Shown one piece after another: positions 25,197-34,325 of a DNA stretch of 46,616 nt. A model generated the notes under the pieces. It ran no database searches. It had not been told where the DNA came from and was given only the letters and a program-made list of their open reading frames with translations. Both the position numbers and the translations under genes were made by a program. Position 1 is the stretch's first letter; the number at the start of each line of letters is the position of its first letter. Source of the stretch: Candidatus Brocadia sapporoensis. Its GTDB lineage: Bacteria; Planctomycetota; Brocadiia; Brocadiales; Brocadiaceae. The stretch spans positions 1 through 46,616 of the forward strand of contig NZ_MJUW02000080.1 in NCBI RefSeq assembly GCF_001753675.2. Direction: 5' to 3'.

Positions 25197-26939
25197 TTAA
25201 AAGTGGTTTGATTTCCATATAAAGGCCATAATGCCAGCCAGGACGAAATTAAAGTCAATAATAGCTTCTGATAACAGCCCTTCTGATACAATCCGTTTCT
25301 GAAATAGATATTGGTAACCACAGGCATAGGCAACACAGGGGAGTAAATAATATCCCAGGGTAGTTACCCATCCAAGCCATGAACTTACTATCATTAAAAC
25401 TGCAATGAGCGCCGTAATAATTACAAGAATTGTTTTTGTGTATTCCTTTCCAATCGCAATAGGAATGGTTTCCTTTCCTAAAATACGATCGCCCTGAATG
25501 TCTCGTATGTCAAGGACTACTGCCCTGATAAATGCAAGACTAAATGCAAAGATCATGGCGATCAGAAGGGACGGCATAAAATTTTTTTGTACTCCAAGGA
25601 AAGGTATTAATGCTGTACTAACTGCCCACGCAATGCTGTAAAAAATTTCTTTTGAACCAGGAATCTCTTCGAGACTTCTGTAGCGGATAAATTTAGACAT
25701 ACTCTTTGGTATTATGTCTAACCGGTAAAAAAAACCAAAAAGGCTCGCAAGAAAGATACAGAAAAATATGGATTTACTGAGTGCGAATCCGAGAACAAAA
25801 GACGCCACTGCCCCAATGATACCAAGACAAACAAAGAGGGTTTGTTTTCTTTCGTAGAATTTCGCGCTTGTTGGTTCATTAAGCGCTACGGCCTCTTTAT
25901 TGAAGAAACGATTCAGGACTTGCATAGAAAAAATAAATAGCGCGGCTATGAAACAAAAACTGAACCGGGGTTGAATCCCGAGTAATACAGCGCTTGCATA
26001 GCTTAAACTTGCCGCTCCTAGTCCTGCATAGGTACAACTTCTGATGAAAAAACTCGCAACGTTTTTTACACCAAATAAAAGCCGTCTGTATCTGCTCAAC
26101 TTAAAGGAATGCACTTTGTCAACGACTCTTTTGATCATCCAGTTCGGCGTAGAAGCGCCTGCAGTTACACCGACGGTATCATAATTTTTCAGCTTTTCAA
26201 GGTCCAATTCTGCATCCGTTTCGACATGGAAGGTAGGCGTTCCCTGAGACTCGCAGATCTTAACGAGCCTTGTGGTATTGGCGCTTCCTCTTCCGCCAAC
26301 GACAATCATCGCGTCGACCGACTTGCTCAGGCTGATGATTTCATCCTGGCGTTTGTACGTGGAACTGCAAATGGTTTCAAAGGATTCACAGCTTGCATAG
26401 CGTTCCTTCAGCCTCTCTATCGCTTCCTTAAACATGCGCCTGTCCTGTGTTGTCTGCGCTACGATACATACCTTATCCATAGGAGGCAGTGATTCAATTT
26501 CTTCGAGTTCCTGAACAACGTATCCCTTGCCTTCCGCATATCCTAATAAACCGATAACCTCGGCATGCCCTTTGTCTCCCACAATCACCGTTGAGTATCC
26601 CTTGGCGGCATATTTTTTAATGATGGATTGGACTCTCATCACGTGGGGACATGTGGCATCACAGACTTTTGCCCCTCTGCCTTCAATTTCCTTTCTTCGG
26701 TCAGGAGTAACGCCGTGTGCCCGTATAACGACAGTGGTCTTTGAAAGATCCGTTTGTCCGTCAACAACACGGATTCCTCTCTTTTCCAAATATTCAAGCA
26801 CTTGCGGATTGTGAATCAGCGGGCCATCGGTGTAAACTTTACCATCACCATTCTTTTCGTTTGCAGCGTCCAAAAGAATATCCATCGCCCTTCGGACACC
26901 CATGCAAAATCCTGCGGTTTTAGCAACTTTTACTTTCAA
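25197..26939 (-). CDS. ispH: fusion of IspH (HMBPP reductase) with a UbiA-like prenyltransferase domain
   Basis: The 580 residues hold two complete-looking modules. Residues 1-280 are IspH, the [4Fe-4S] enzyme making IPP and DMAPP from HMBPP. Cluster ligands C12, C97 and C191 are present, as are H43 (LIHNP), H75, H125 and E127 (GHAEV), T163/T164 and GSANTTRL. A basic linker (about 281-290) leads to residues 291-575, a multi-span UbiA-superfamily domain. The second Asp motif is intact (DIRDIQGDRILGKETIPIAI, D477, D480, D484). The first is degenerate: N343-RFF-N347-KEA-V351 instead of NxxxDxxxD. A joined frame with no stop and no internal ribosome site argues for a real fusion. It could channel DMAPP/IPP to a membrane prenyl transfer, or anchor IspH. 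DUF502 follows. Confidence 0.85.
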   Translation of the reverse strand: MKVKVAKTAGFCMGVRRAMDILLDAANEKNGDGKVYTDGPLIHNPQVLEYLEKRGIRVVDGQTDLSKTTVVIRAHGVTPDRRKEIEGRGAKVCDATCPHVMRVQSIIKKYAAKGYSTVIVGDKGHAEVIGLLGYAEGKGYVVQELEEIESLPPMDKVCIVAQTTQDRRMFKEAIERLKERYASCESFETICSSTYKRQDEIISLSKSVDAMIVVGGRGSANTTRLVKICESQGTPTFHVETDAELDLEKLKNYDTVGVTAGASTPNWMIKRVVDKVHSFKLSRYRRLLFGVKNVASFFIRSCTYAGLGAASLSYASAVLLGIQPRFSFCFIAALFIFSMQVLNRFFNKEAVALNEPTSAKFYERKQTLFVCLGIIGAVASFVLGFALSKSIFFCIFLASLFGFFYRLDIIPKSMSKFIRYRSLEEIPGSKEIFYSIAWAVSTALIPFLGVQKNFMPSLLIAMIFAFSLAFIRAVVLDIRDIQGDRILGKETIPIAIGKEYTKTILVIITALIAVLMIVSSWLGWVTTLGYYLLPCVAYACGYQYLFQKRIVSEGLLSEAIIDFNFVLAGIMAFIWKSNHF

Positions 26940-27433
26940 AATAGTACCTCAGATAATTTACCATGAAAATCATGAAAAAAACGGGATCTCTTTTCCTGAA
27001 AAAACCTTATCTCCGTTATAAGACAATCTCGCTGCTGTGAGAACGAACCTAACGAAGATCTGCTTTGATATCATAAGATGTGCATCTCCAATAAGTTCTT
27101 TCAAAAGAGGGATAAACTGCGCTAAATGCGGGCATTCTATCAGTTATCGTGAAAGATGTCAATGTTTTAATGCCGAAAAATAGTGAGACAACAGGGTTTT
27201 TCCTTGCTATATAATTATCTGTTCTTTTATAATGCTACATTAAAAAAATACCTATCGAAAAACTGACTTTTCGTGAAGGATCTTTTTCCTTCGGTACCAG
27301 CGGAGAGTTTGTTTTATGTAAGTCTTTCCGTATAGTGTTGCCAGGCAAAGTCTTTCTTTTTGCAAATTATTTACACTCCTCTTGGCAGAGGGAATTTGGT
27401 TGCTGCTTTATTACACCAGGTTATTTAAACGTT
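26940..27433. other. 494-nt gap between divergent genes
   Basis: AT-rich spacer between the ispH-ubiA gene (minus) and the glycosyltransferase gene (plus). TTGCTA (27204) and TATAAT (27228) lie 18 nt apart and could be a plus-strand promoter about 200 nt ahead of the glycosyltransferase. I see no gene. Confidence 0.35.
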
Positions 27434-28183
27434 ATGCATAGAACAAAGATACTAGTTGCAATACCTGTATTCAATGAATTTGCGGTATTTCAAATTGTCC
27501 AACAGGTCAAAAATTTTGCTCTCGATGTGTTGGTGATTGACGATGGATCTACCAGCAATCTTCGCATGGAATTAGCAAAGATCAAAAACATTCGTATGAT
27601 TGTGCATCCTAGAAATCTGGGGTATGGCAAGGCAATCATCGACGCATTCCAATACGCAATCAGGAATAACTATGATTATTTAATAACTATTGATGGGGAC
27701 GGGCAGCATGAGCCAGAAGAGATACAGCTTTTTTTGCAAGAAATCCCATTCTTTTCTTATGATATTCTATCGGGTTCACGATATCTTTTCCCCAGGGATA
27801 TACACGAAGAGGTACCCAGGGAGCGATATATTATCAATAAAAAAATTACTAATATCTTAAACCGTATAACGTGCTTTCATTTAACCGATTCTTTTTGTGG
27901 CTTTAAAGCATATAAGGTTGAAAAATTAAAGTTGTTACATTTGACAGAATATGGTTACGGAATGCCATTGCAGTTATGGATGCAGGCGTGGAAGGAGAGG
28001 TTGCGTATAAAGGAAATACCTGTTAAACTTATTTATAAAGATCTGACAAAACGGTTTCATGGTATTTTGGGAAATCCGGATATAAGACTGGAATATTACA
28101 AAAATATTCTTCGGAAAGAACTCTCAGACATCAGGCATCATAAGTCAACAGGAAGCAAAGTTCTAAAAGTGACGAAATATTAA
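27434..28183 (+). CDS. family 2 glycosyltransferase (dolichyl-phosphate mannosyltransferase type)
   Basis: A 249-residue soluble GT-A enzyme. It has VAIPVFNE near the N terminus, the nucleotide site VLVIDDGSTS (about 33-42), NLGYGKAIIDAF, the metal-binding IDGDGQHEPEEI (about 87-98) and DSFCGFKAYKVEKL. This is the DPM1/undecaprenyl-phosphate sugar transferase pattern. There is no C-terminal membrane domain. The start at 27434 was chosen because a longer frame from 27335 adds 33 residues without family match. The donor and acceptor are unknown. It lies 25 nt ahead of hemW, same strand. Confidence 0.82.
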   Translation: MHRTKILVAIPVFNEFAVFQIVQQVKNFALDVLVIDDGSTSNLRMELAKIKNIRMIVHPRNLGYGKAIIDAFQYAIRNNYDYLITIDGDGQHEPEEIQLFLQEIPFFSYDILSGSRYLFPRDIHEEVPRERYIINKKITNILNRITCFHLTDSFCGFKAYKVEKLKLLHLTEYGYGMPLQLWMQAWKERLRIKEIPVKLIYKDLTKRFHGILGNPDIRLEYYKNILRKELSDIRHHKSTGSKVLKVTKY

Positions 28184-28208
28184 TGCCTTTCTGAAGCAAA
28201 GTTTCAAA

Positions 28209-29351
28209 ATGACAGAAAATAAGAACTCATCTCCTCATGCCCTTTATATACATATCCCCTTTTGTGCTAGAAAGTGTAATTACTGCGATTTCCATTCGAT
28301 GGTATCGGAAACAAAGACAATTAACCGTTATCTTCATGCCCTTGAAAAAGAATTACAGGCGTTCCGGGGACAATATCTCATTAAAACGATTTATATAGGT
28401 GGAGGGACTCCCAGTGTATTAAACGAATCCCAGTTAGAAAAATTACTTTCCGGTATAGTACGCTACATACCAGCCTCGGAAATCCAGGAGTATACCGTTG
28501 AAATCAATCCCGGTACCGTGACAAAAGATAAAATTGAAGTGTTAAAAGAATATTTTGTGAACCGTATCAGTTTAGGAGTTCAGTCATTTCAAGATCGTCA
28601 GTTAAAACTTCTTGGTCGTATTCATTCAGGTGAAGATGCAAAAAATGCCTTCGCATTATTGAGAATGCACGGCTTTCAGAATATTAATATTGACCTAATC
28701 TTTGGCTGTCCGGAACAGACGTTTGATGATTGGGAAAAAGATTTAAAAGTTGCCATGGAGTTAAATCCCGAACATCTGTCAGCATATGCCCTGACGTATG
28801 AAGACGAAACGCCGCTTGCGAATGATTTAAAGAATAAGATTGTTCACAGGGTGGAAGAATTTGTTGAATTGGAAATGTATAAAATGGCCATCAGTTATCT
28901 AACGAGAAACCGGTATAATCATTACGAAATTTCAAATTTCGCAAAAGATGGATATGAATGTTGCCATAACCGAGTTTATTGGGAAAACAGGGGGTATATC
29001 GGGATTGGAGCCGGTGCACATTCCTTTCTCCGCGGCGTGCGAACTGCCAATGAAAAAGATATATTGAAATACATTCATGGAATACAGGAAAATACAGATA
29101 TAAAATCTTTTGATGAGTGTCTGCCGCAAAACCTGTACGCAGCTGAAACTATTATCATGTCACTGAGGTTGCGTCAGGGTATTTTAAATGCTGATTTTTA
29201 CGAACGGTTCGGTTATGCGATAGAAGATAAATTTGGCGTTCAGATAAGCCGGTTGCAAAAGCATGGACTGGTTACGTATGAGGGTGATAGGCTAAAACTC
29301 ACTGAAAAAGGCTTATTTGTTGCCGATACGGTAATGACAGAATTTTTATAA
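28209..29351 (+). CDS. hemW: HemW-type radical SAM heme chaperone
   Basis: A 380-residue radical SAM protein of the HemW group, long annotated as oxygen-independent coproporphyrinogen III oxidase. The cluster motif is CARKCNYC (C19, C23, C26) after LYIHIPF, followed by IYIGGGTPSVL, TVEINPGT, RISLGVQSFQDRQLKLLGRIH and NIDLIFGCPEQT. HemW lacks the oxidase residues of HemN and delivers heme to haemoproteins such as respiratory enzymes. The C-terminal domain contains GIGAGAHSFL. It precedes efp by 36 nt and may be co-transcribed with it. Confidence 0.9.
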   Translation: MTENKNSSPHALYIHIPFCARKCNYCDFHSMVSETKTINRYLHALEKELQAFRGQYLIKTIYIGGGTPSVLNESQLEKLLSGIVRYIPASEIQEYTVEINPGTVTKDKIEVLKEYFVNRISLGVQSFQDRQLKLLGRIHSGEDAKNAFALLRMHGFQNINIDLIFGCPEQTFDDWEKDLKVAMELNPEHLSAYALTYEDETPLANDLKNKIVHRVEEFVELEMYKMAISYLTRNRYNHYEISNFAKDGYECCHNRVYWENRGYIGIGAGAHSFLRGVRTANEKDILKYIHGIQENTDIKSFDECLPQNLYAAETIIMSLRLRQGILNADFYERFGYAIEDKFGVQISRLQKHGLVTYEGDRLKLTEKGLFVADTVMTEFL

Positions 29352-29387
29352 GCGATTATACATTGAATTTATTAAGGAGTTATTAAA

Positions 29388-29945
29388 GTGGTAAGCGCTA
29401 CAGAAATTAAAAGGGGTACGGTAATTAAAATGGATGGGGAACTGTATCTGGTAGTTGATTATCAGCACGTTACCCCGGGCAACTGGAGAGGAATGGTACA
29501 AGCAAAACTAAAGAGCCTGAAACAGGGCAGCGTGGTTCAAAAACGGTTCCGGTCCACCGATAAAGTTGAGGATGTATTTCTGGATCATCGGGTAATGGAG
29601 TATCTGTATAAGGATGGAGATAATTATTGCTTCATGGATACGGAAAATTATGAGCAAGTATTGCTGCCGAAAGAAGCGGTTGAAGATGCTATGCCGTATA
29701 TGACCTTAAATAGTCAGGCGAAAATCGCTTTCTATGAGGGCAAGGCGATTTCAATAGAATTACCAACGTCGGTTATTTTAAAAATTATTGAAACAGATCC
29801 GGGTATGAAAGGAGACACCGTTGTAAATGTCTATAAACCAGCGAAAATGGAGACCGGGCTTGTGGTAAAGGTTCCTTTATTTATCAATAACGGTGAAAGG
29901 ATTAAGGTAGACACAAGAACGGGTGAATTTCTCGGGAGAGAGTGA
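29388..29945 (+). CDS. efp: elongation factor P
   Basis: EF-P binds stalled ribosomes and speeds polyproline synthesis. The 185 residues have the three-domain layout: VSATEIKRGTVIKMDGELY, the loop HVTPGNWRGMVQ, and the C-terminal OB fold with KVPLFINNGERIKVDTRTGEF. The start is GTG at 29388, 8 nt after AAGGAG. At the loop tip the residue that is Lys34 in E. coli, the site of beta-lysylation, is Asn (N32), followed by Trp and Arg. The known Lys modification therefore cannot occur at this position. A modifiable Arg (R34) is two residues later. Confidence 0.93.
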   Translation: MVSATEIKRGTVIKMDGELYLVVDYQHVTPGNWRGMVQAKLKSLKQGSVVQKRFRSTDKVEDVFLDHRVMEYLYKDGDNYCFMDTENYEQVLLPKEAVEDAMPYMTLNSQAKIAFYEGKAISIELPTSVILKIIETDPGMKGDTVVNVYKPAKMETGLVVKVPLFINNGERIKVDTRTGEFLGRE

Positions 29946-30069
29946 TTTTTATGGATCAGTGGACAGTGAGCAACGGGTAGTTAACAGATGGTGATACATC
30001 AGCATTTTCACAACCAAGCATTTTACTTACGATCACGTAATACTATACAATTATGCAAAAGAGATAGAC

Positions 30070-31053
30070 ATGCGTATTGAGGAATCCATCAAAATCTATG
30101 GTGCAAAGATAGACGAATTATTGAAAGAGCTCATCCCGCCGCATCGTAATGATTATTTAAGTGCACCTATATGGCACCATATGCGAACAGGGGGAAAACG
30201 AGTGAGGCCTGCACTCTGTCTGATTACCTGTGAAGCACTGGGTGGCAATCCTCATGAGGCAATACATTTTGCCCTGGCCATTGAGGCTATGCATAATATG
30301 TTTCTTATCCATGATGACATTGAGGATGGAGACACCGTACGTCGCGATCAGCCCACCGTATGGGTACAGTATGGGATTGCCAATGCGATTAATGCAGGTG
30401 ATTACCTTCTTGCTTGCGCTTATAAAACCACCCTGGCAAGTCCGATATCATTAGAAAAAAAATTAGCCTTATTGCAGGTCCTTACATCGACCTATGAAAA
30501 AACCGTGGAAGGACAGGCGTTGGATATTAACGCACGGGCAGCGGAAGATTTTTCGGTAGAAAAATATATGAAAATGGTAGAGCTCAAGACCGGCTATTAT
30601 CTTGCATGCGGAATGGTTGGCGGGGCCATTGTATCAGGAGTTTCGGAACAGGTTGTGGACAAGATATGGACACTTGGAAAAACTATGGGGCCGGCATTTC
30701 AGATCCGTGACGATCTCATTGATCTTACCCATGGAAAGGGACGAGGGGGAGTAATTGGCTCTGATGTTAAGGAAGGCAAGGCAAGTTTCTTATACTCGTA
30801 TGCATTACAGATTGCTAGTGCGGATGATAAAAAACAGTTACGGATTATCATGTTAAAACCCAGGGATGAAACAACAGATAACGATATCCAAAAAGTGCTG
30901 GATATATATCGTAAGTATGGAGCGATACAACATGCCCAGGATTATGCAGAGAATTTAGTAAGACAAGCGTATAAGACGATTGATGAGATTCCAACCGGAA
31001 ACAAAACGATATTTAAAGAGATAGCGTCTTTCATGGCGCAGCGGATGTCTTAA
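30070..31053 (+). CDS. polyprenyl diphosphate synthase
   Basis: Trans-prenyl transferase that condenses IPP with allylic diphosphates, 327 residues. GGKRVRP (41-47) binds IPP. The first Asp-rich motif is DDIED (82-86) in FLIHDDIEDGDTVRRDQPTV; the second is QIRDDLIDLTHGKGRGGVIG. Residues before the first motif are M77-F78, with no Tyr or Phe at the fifth position upstream. That favours GGPP or longer products over strict FPP, but does not settle it. The window also carries IspH-UbiA and HpnB-like genes. ATG follows AAGAGATAGAC. Confidence 0.9.
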   Translation: MRIEESIKIYGAKIDELLKELIPPHRNDYLSAPIWHHMRTGGKRVRPALCLITCEALGGNPHEAIHFALAIEAMHNMFLIHDDIEDGDTVRRDQPTVWVQYGIANAINAGDYLLACAYKTTLASPISLEKKLALLQVLTSTYEKTVEGQALDINARAAEDFSVEKYMKMVELKTGYYLACGMVGGAIVSGVSEQVVDKIWTLGKTMGPAFQIRDDLIDLTHGKGRGGVIGSDVKEGKASFLYSYALQIASADDKKQLRIIMLKPRDETTDNDIQKVLDIYRKYGAIQHAQDYAENLVRQAYKTIDEIPTGNKTIFKEIASFMAQRMS

Positions 31054-31159
31054 AAGCTCAATTTTGAATACATGCATTTCCGAAAGTGTGAGACAGGTGT
31101 CGTGTCTTCCAACGATAATTTTGACATTTTTGACGAAAATATGAATAAAACCAAGCTCT

Positions 31160-31188
31160 CTCTGTCAGGGTTTTAAGCCCTGACAGAG
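31160..31188. terminator. perfect 11-bp hairpin after the polyprenyl synthase
   Basis: CTCTGTCAGGG and CCCTGACAGAG pair perfectly around the 7-nt loop TTTTAAG. It is 107 nt after the polyprenyl synthase stop and 84 nt before the TPR gene. No T-run follows, so it is either a rho-assisted end or an intergenic repeat. Confidence 0.45.
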
Positions 31189-31271
31189 TTAACTCACGAC
31201 CTGTTTCAGGAAATGTTGAGACAGCGGGTATTGACAAGAATGAATTTAAAGGGATTTTGTCCGGAGAGTAA

Positions 31272-32015
31272 ATGAAGATGGGAATGACGGGAAAGAATTT
31301 ACAATTATTTGCGGTTGCCAGTATCGTTGTACTTTTATCCGCCTGTGGATGCAGTAAAAAAGAGACCTCAGAAAATGTTGAAATCACCAGGAGTGATGCG
31401 GTAAGTGAAGGAGTATCTGATGCCCTGCAAACCAGGAAAGAAGTTGTACTACCAGAGAAAATGACGGCGACGGAGTATTATAATTACGGATTGGAAAGTA
31501 TTAAAAAAAGTGGTTTCGATGAGGCAATTGCTGCATGGGAGAAGGCACTCGCGCTCGATCCAACCATGATAAACGCCTATGAGAAGCTTGGTAAGGCTTA
31601 CTATACTCAGGGGAGGCTTGACAAGGCGGGTGAGATATACCGGAAAGAATTAGAGTTTAAACCAGATGATCCTATGATCTATTATAGTCTGGGTGTTGTC
31701 TACCGTATGAATGAACAATTTGAAGATGCTGTTAAGATGCAGACAAAGGCCTTGTCACTCAATCCTAACCTTGCTATCGCTTACAACGAGCTTGGGCTAA
31801 CGTATTGTAAACAGAAAAAATTAGATGATGCTATTGTCGCCCATAAAACAGCATTAGAACTTGATCCGAAACTGGGAACCGCTCATAATTATCTTGGTGT
31901 TGTGTATCTGCTGAAAGGAATGAGCGCCGAGGCAGAAGAAGAATTTAATCAGTTCAAAAAATATGAGGCAAACAAGAATATGTACCCACCGCACGGTGCG
32001 GCATCTTCTCATTAG
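31272..32015 (+). CDS. TPR-repeat lipoprotein
   Basis: A 247-residue lipoprotein. The N-terminal signal has a lipobox LSAC with Cys25, so it is likely anchored to a membrane of the envelope. Residues 62-240 hold about five tetratricopeptide repeats, e.g. FDEAIAAWEKALALDPTMIN and LDKAGEIYRKELEFKPDDPM. Such proteins organise protein complexes. The ATG is preceded by GGAGAGTAA. Its partner is unknown. It appears to be the last gene of the plus-strand series before the long AT-rich gap. Confidence 0.85.
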   Translation: MKMGMTGKNLQLFAVASIVVLLSACGCSKKETSENVEITRSDAVSEGVSDALQTRKEVVLPEKMTATEYYNYGLESIKKSGFDEAIAAWEKALALDPTMINAYEKLGKAYYTQGRLDKAGEIYRKELEFKPDDPMIYYSLGVVYRMNEQFEDAVKMQTKALSLNPNLAIAYNELGLTYCKQKKLDDAIVAHKTALELDPKLGTAHNYLGVVYLLKGMSAEAEEEFNQFKKYEANKNMYPPHGAASSH

Positions 32016-33192
32016 AAGTTTCAAAGATAACCTGCCCGAAAGACCTGCTTTTTTAACAAAGGTTTATAAAACTGTTAATACATTTACGTAGGATAAATTA
32101 TTTATAAACATTTGGAGTTGCTGATTCAGTGTTGTTTGGTGAAGGGAGGATGTGTGCTACCGTTTCACCTTGAGAATACCAAGCCTGACGTATTTGCAGC
32201 GATTGAAAAGAGGCGCAATGGTATAACGACAAGTACTGTCTAATTCCGATGGATAATCATGGGAACAATTTTGAGGTATAATGAGCTTGAAAAACTACTT
32301 TGCGCTGCTGAGCGTGTTTGAGCAAAATCTGCCATACAATATGGCATAAAATCCATTAATTCATGCTTGTCACAAAACCCAAAATAGGATTTCGGATAAA
32401 AAAAGAGCTTACAAACGTATCTACTATTTACCATTCTTTTCTTACAGTGAACGCGAAAAGAACGTTGTCATTCCGAGCACATTCGCATTGCTCAGGGTAA
32501 ACTCCGCAAAGCAATACAGGCGCTGGAGACTGCTTCAGGTTGTCGCTATCGCAAGGATACTTGCATCTATTTTTAATTGTTGTGTTTACTCTAGTTTAAA
32601 ATAAGACATAAAGGTTGATTTCAGCCATTATTCAGAATTGTAATGTATAGTAACAAAGTTAATAACTCTATAATCTATAAGTATATATGAAAGAAAACAA
32701 AATTGGTACAAATATTGCGTTATGTTTTTTTCGGAATATCATAAGTTTAATTCCGTTTATTAAATGGATTAATATCCATAGGGATGTAACTATTCAACGT
32801 GTTTTATTAATATTTGGCATACACAACAAAAACCTATTAATATAAGTGATTTTTAATATACCATAAAGTCATACATGTGCGATACATATGAATATATTAT
32901 ACCGAGTAAACGCAAGAATTATTCTGTATTTATTGCTATATAACAATGCAACTTATAAATAATATTTGTGGTTTAGACAATTTTTTGTAATATATCATTA
33001 TATGATAAACGTAAATATTATTTTAAATAGTTATTCTGCGTTGCTTTTTTATGTGCTTCATTAAGAGCATAGATGCATCGATGAAGAAAACAAGTTTTAA
33101 AGACGAGACTTTTTCTGTTCTTTTTACCGACTAATTTAACAGGAAATTACCTGTTTTAATTTATTAGATTTATTTCATAATAAAAATTAAAA
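32016..33192. other. about 1.2 kb of AT-rich DNA without a gene
   Basis: No gene is supported. Positions 32472-32580 hold a degenerate GTCATTCCGAGC...GCAATAC-type repeat like those found in many intergenic regions. A short stretch at about 32158-32242 reads LPFHLENTKPDVFAAIEKRR but ends at once in a stop, so it may be a gene relic. The remainder to 33190 is very AT-rich, and includes AACAGG-AAATTA-CCTGTT (33138-33155), a possible operator 38 nt ahead of the efflux operon. Confidence 0.4.
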
Positions 33193-34290
33193 ATGCCCAA
33201 GCTATTAATAAAAAGAATGTGCTTATTTGCAGGTTTGGTTGTTTCGTTGCTCCATGCAGGGTGTAAAACCAAACACGCAGAACATGAAGAGGAAGTTAAA
33301 TTTCAGATTACCAGTCCGTTGAAAAAAAATACTTCCATTACCAGAGACTACGTATGTCAAATTCATGCAATACAGCATATTGAACTAAGAGCGCTTGAAA
33401 GAGGCTATTTAAAGAAGATTTATGTGGATGAGGGGCAGTCGGTGAAGAAGGGGCAGCTTATGTTTCAGATATTGCCAATCATATACCATGCCGAACTGGA
33501 TAAGGCAAAGGCTGAAGCAAAATTAGCGGAAATTGAATATTTAACTACAAAATCGCTTGCTGACAACAATGTAGTATCTCCCAATGAATTGGCGATGGTT
33601 AAGGCCAAATTCGACAAAGCAAAGGCTGAACGGGAACTGGCTCGGGCGCACGTAATGTTTACGGAGATTAGAGCTCCTTTTGATGGTTTGATGAACCGGT
33701 TCCATGTACGGCTTGGAAGCCTTTTAGAAGAAGGAGACCTGCTCACTACCTTATCGGATAACAGTGAAATGTGGGTTTATTTTAATGTACCGGAAGCGGA
33801 ATATTTGGATTACAAGACAAACAAAAAAAACGATGGTCAGTTACAAGTAAAGTTACTCATGGCCAATAATCAGCTTTTTAAATACCCCGGAGTCATTTCT
33901 ACGATTGAAGCCGATTTTAACAACGAAACAGGCAATATTGCTTTCAGAGCAACTTTTCCCAATCCGGAAAGGCTGTTAAGGCATGGAGAAACAGGTGATA
34001 TCTTAATGGAAAAACAACTCAAAAACGCGCTTTTAATCCCGCAGAAAGCCACTTTTGAGATATTAGACAGGAAGTATGTCTTTGTAATAGATGAAAACAA
34101 TGTGGTAAGATCGAGACAAATTACCATAGCCGAGGAGTTGCCACACCTTTATGTGATAAAAGATGGCTTGACCGAGAACGACAAGATACTTTTAGAGGGT
34201 TTACGTAAGGTAAGAGACAAGGATAAAATAGCCTGTAAATATCGGGATCCGAATTTGGTAATGACACAATTGGAATTATATGCAGAATAA
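33193..34290 (+). CDS. RND efflux periplasmic adaptor (MFP) subunit
   Basis: Membrane-fusion protein joining an RND pump to an outer-membrane channel, 365 residues. It has a signal-like N terminus with a Cys24 (LLHAGC) that may be lipidated though the lipobox is imperfect. The barrel-sandwich hybrid appears as RALERGYLKKIYVDEGQSVK, KGQLMFQILPIIYHAELDKA; a coiled-coil hairpin runs from KAEAKLAEIEYLTTKSLADN to ARAHVMFTEIRAPFDGLMNR. The C-terminal ends VRDKDKIACKYRDP. It is first of the tripartite operon, 35 nt before the pump gene. Confidence 0.9.
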   Translation: MPKLLIKRMCLFAGLVVSLLHAGCKTKHAEHEEEVKFQITSPLKKNTSITRDYVCQIHAIQHIELRALERGYLKKIYVDEGQSVKKGQLMFQILPIIYHAELDKAKAEAKLAEIEYLTTKSLADNNVVSPNELAMVKAKFDKAKAERELARAHVMFTEIRAPFDGLMNRFHVRLGSLLEEGDLLTTLSDNSEMWVYFNVPEAEYLDYKTNKKNDGQLQVKLLMANNQLFKYPGVISTIEADFNNETGNIAFRATFPNPERLLRHGETGDILMEKQLKNALLIPQKATFEILDRKYVFVIDENNVVRSRQITIAEELPHLYVIKDGLTENDKILLEGLRKVRDKDKIACKYRDPNLVMTQLELYAE

Positions 34291-34325
34291 CTTTAGTATT
34301 AAAAGAAAGAAAAAAGACAGGAAGT

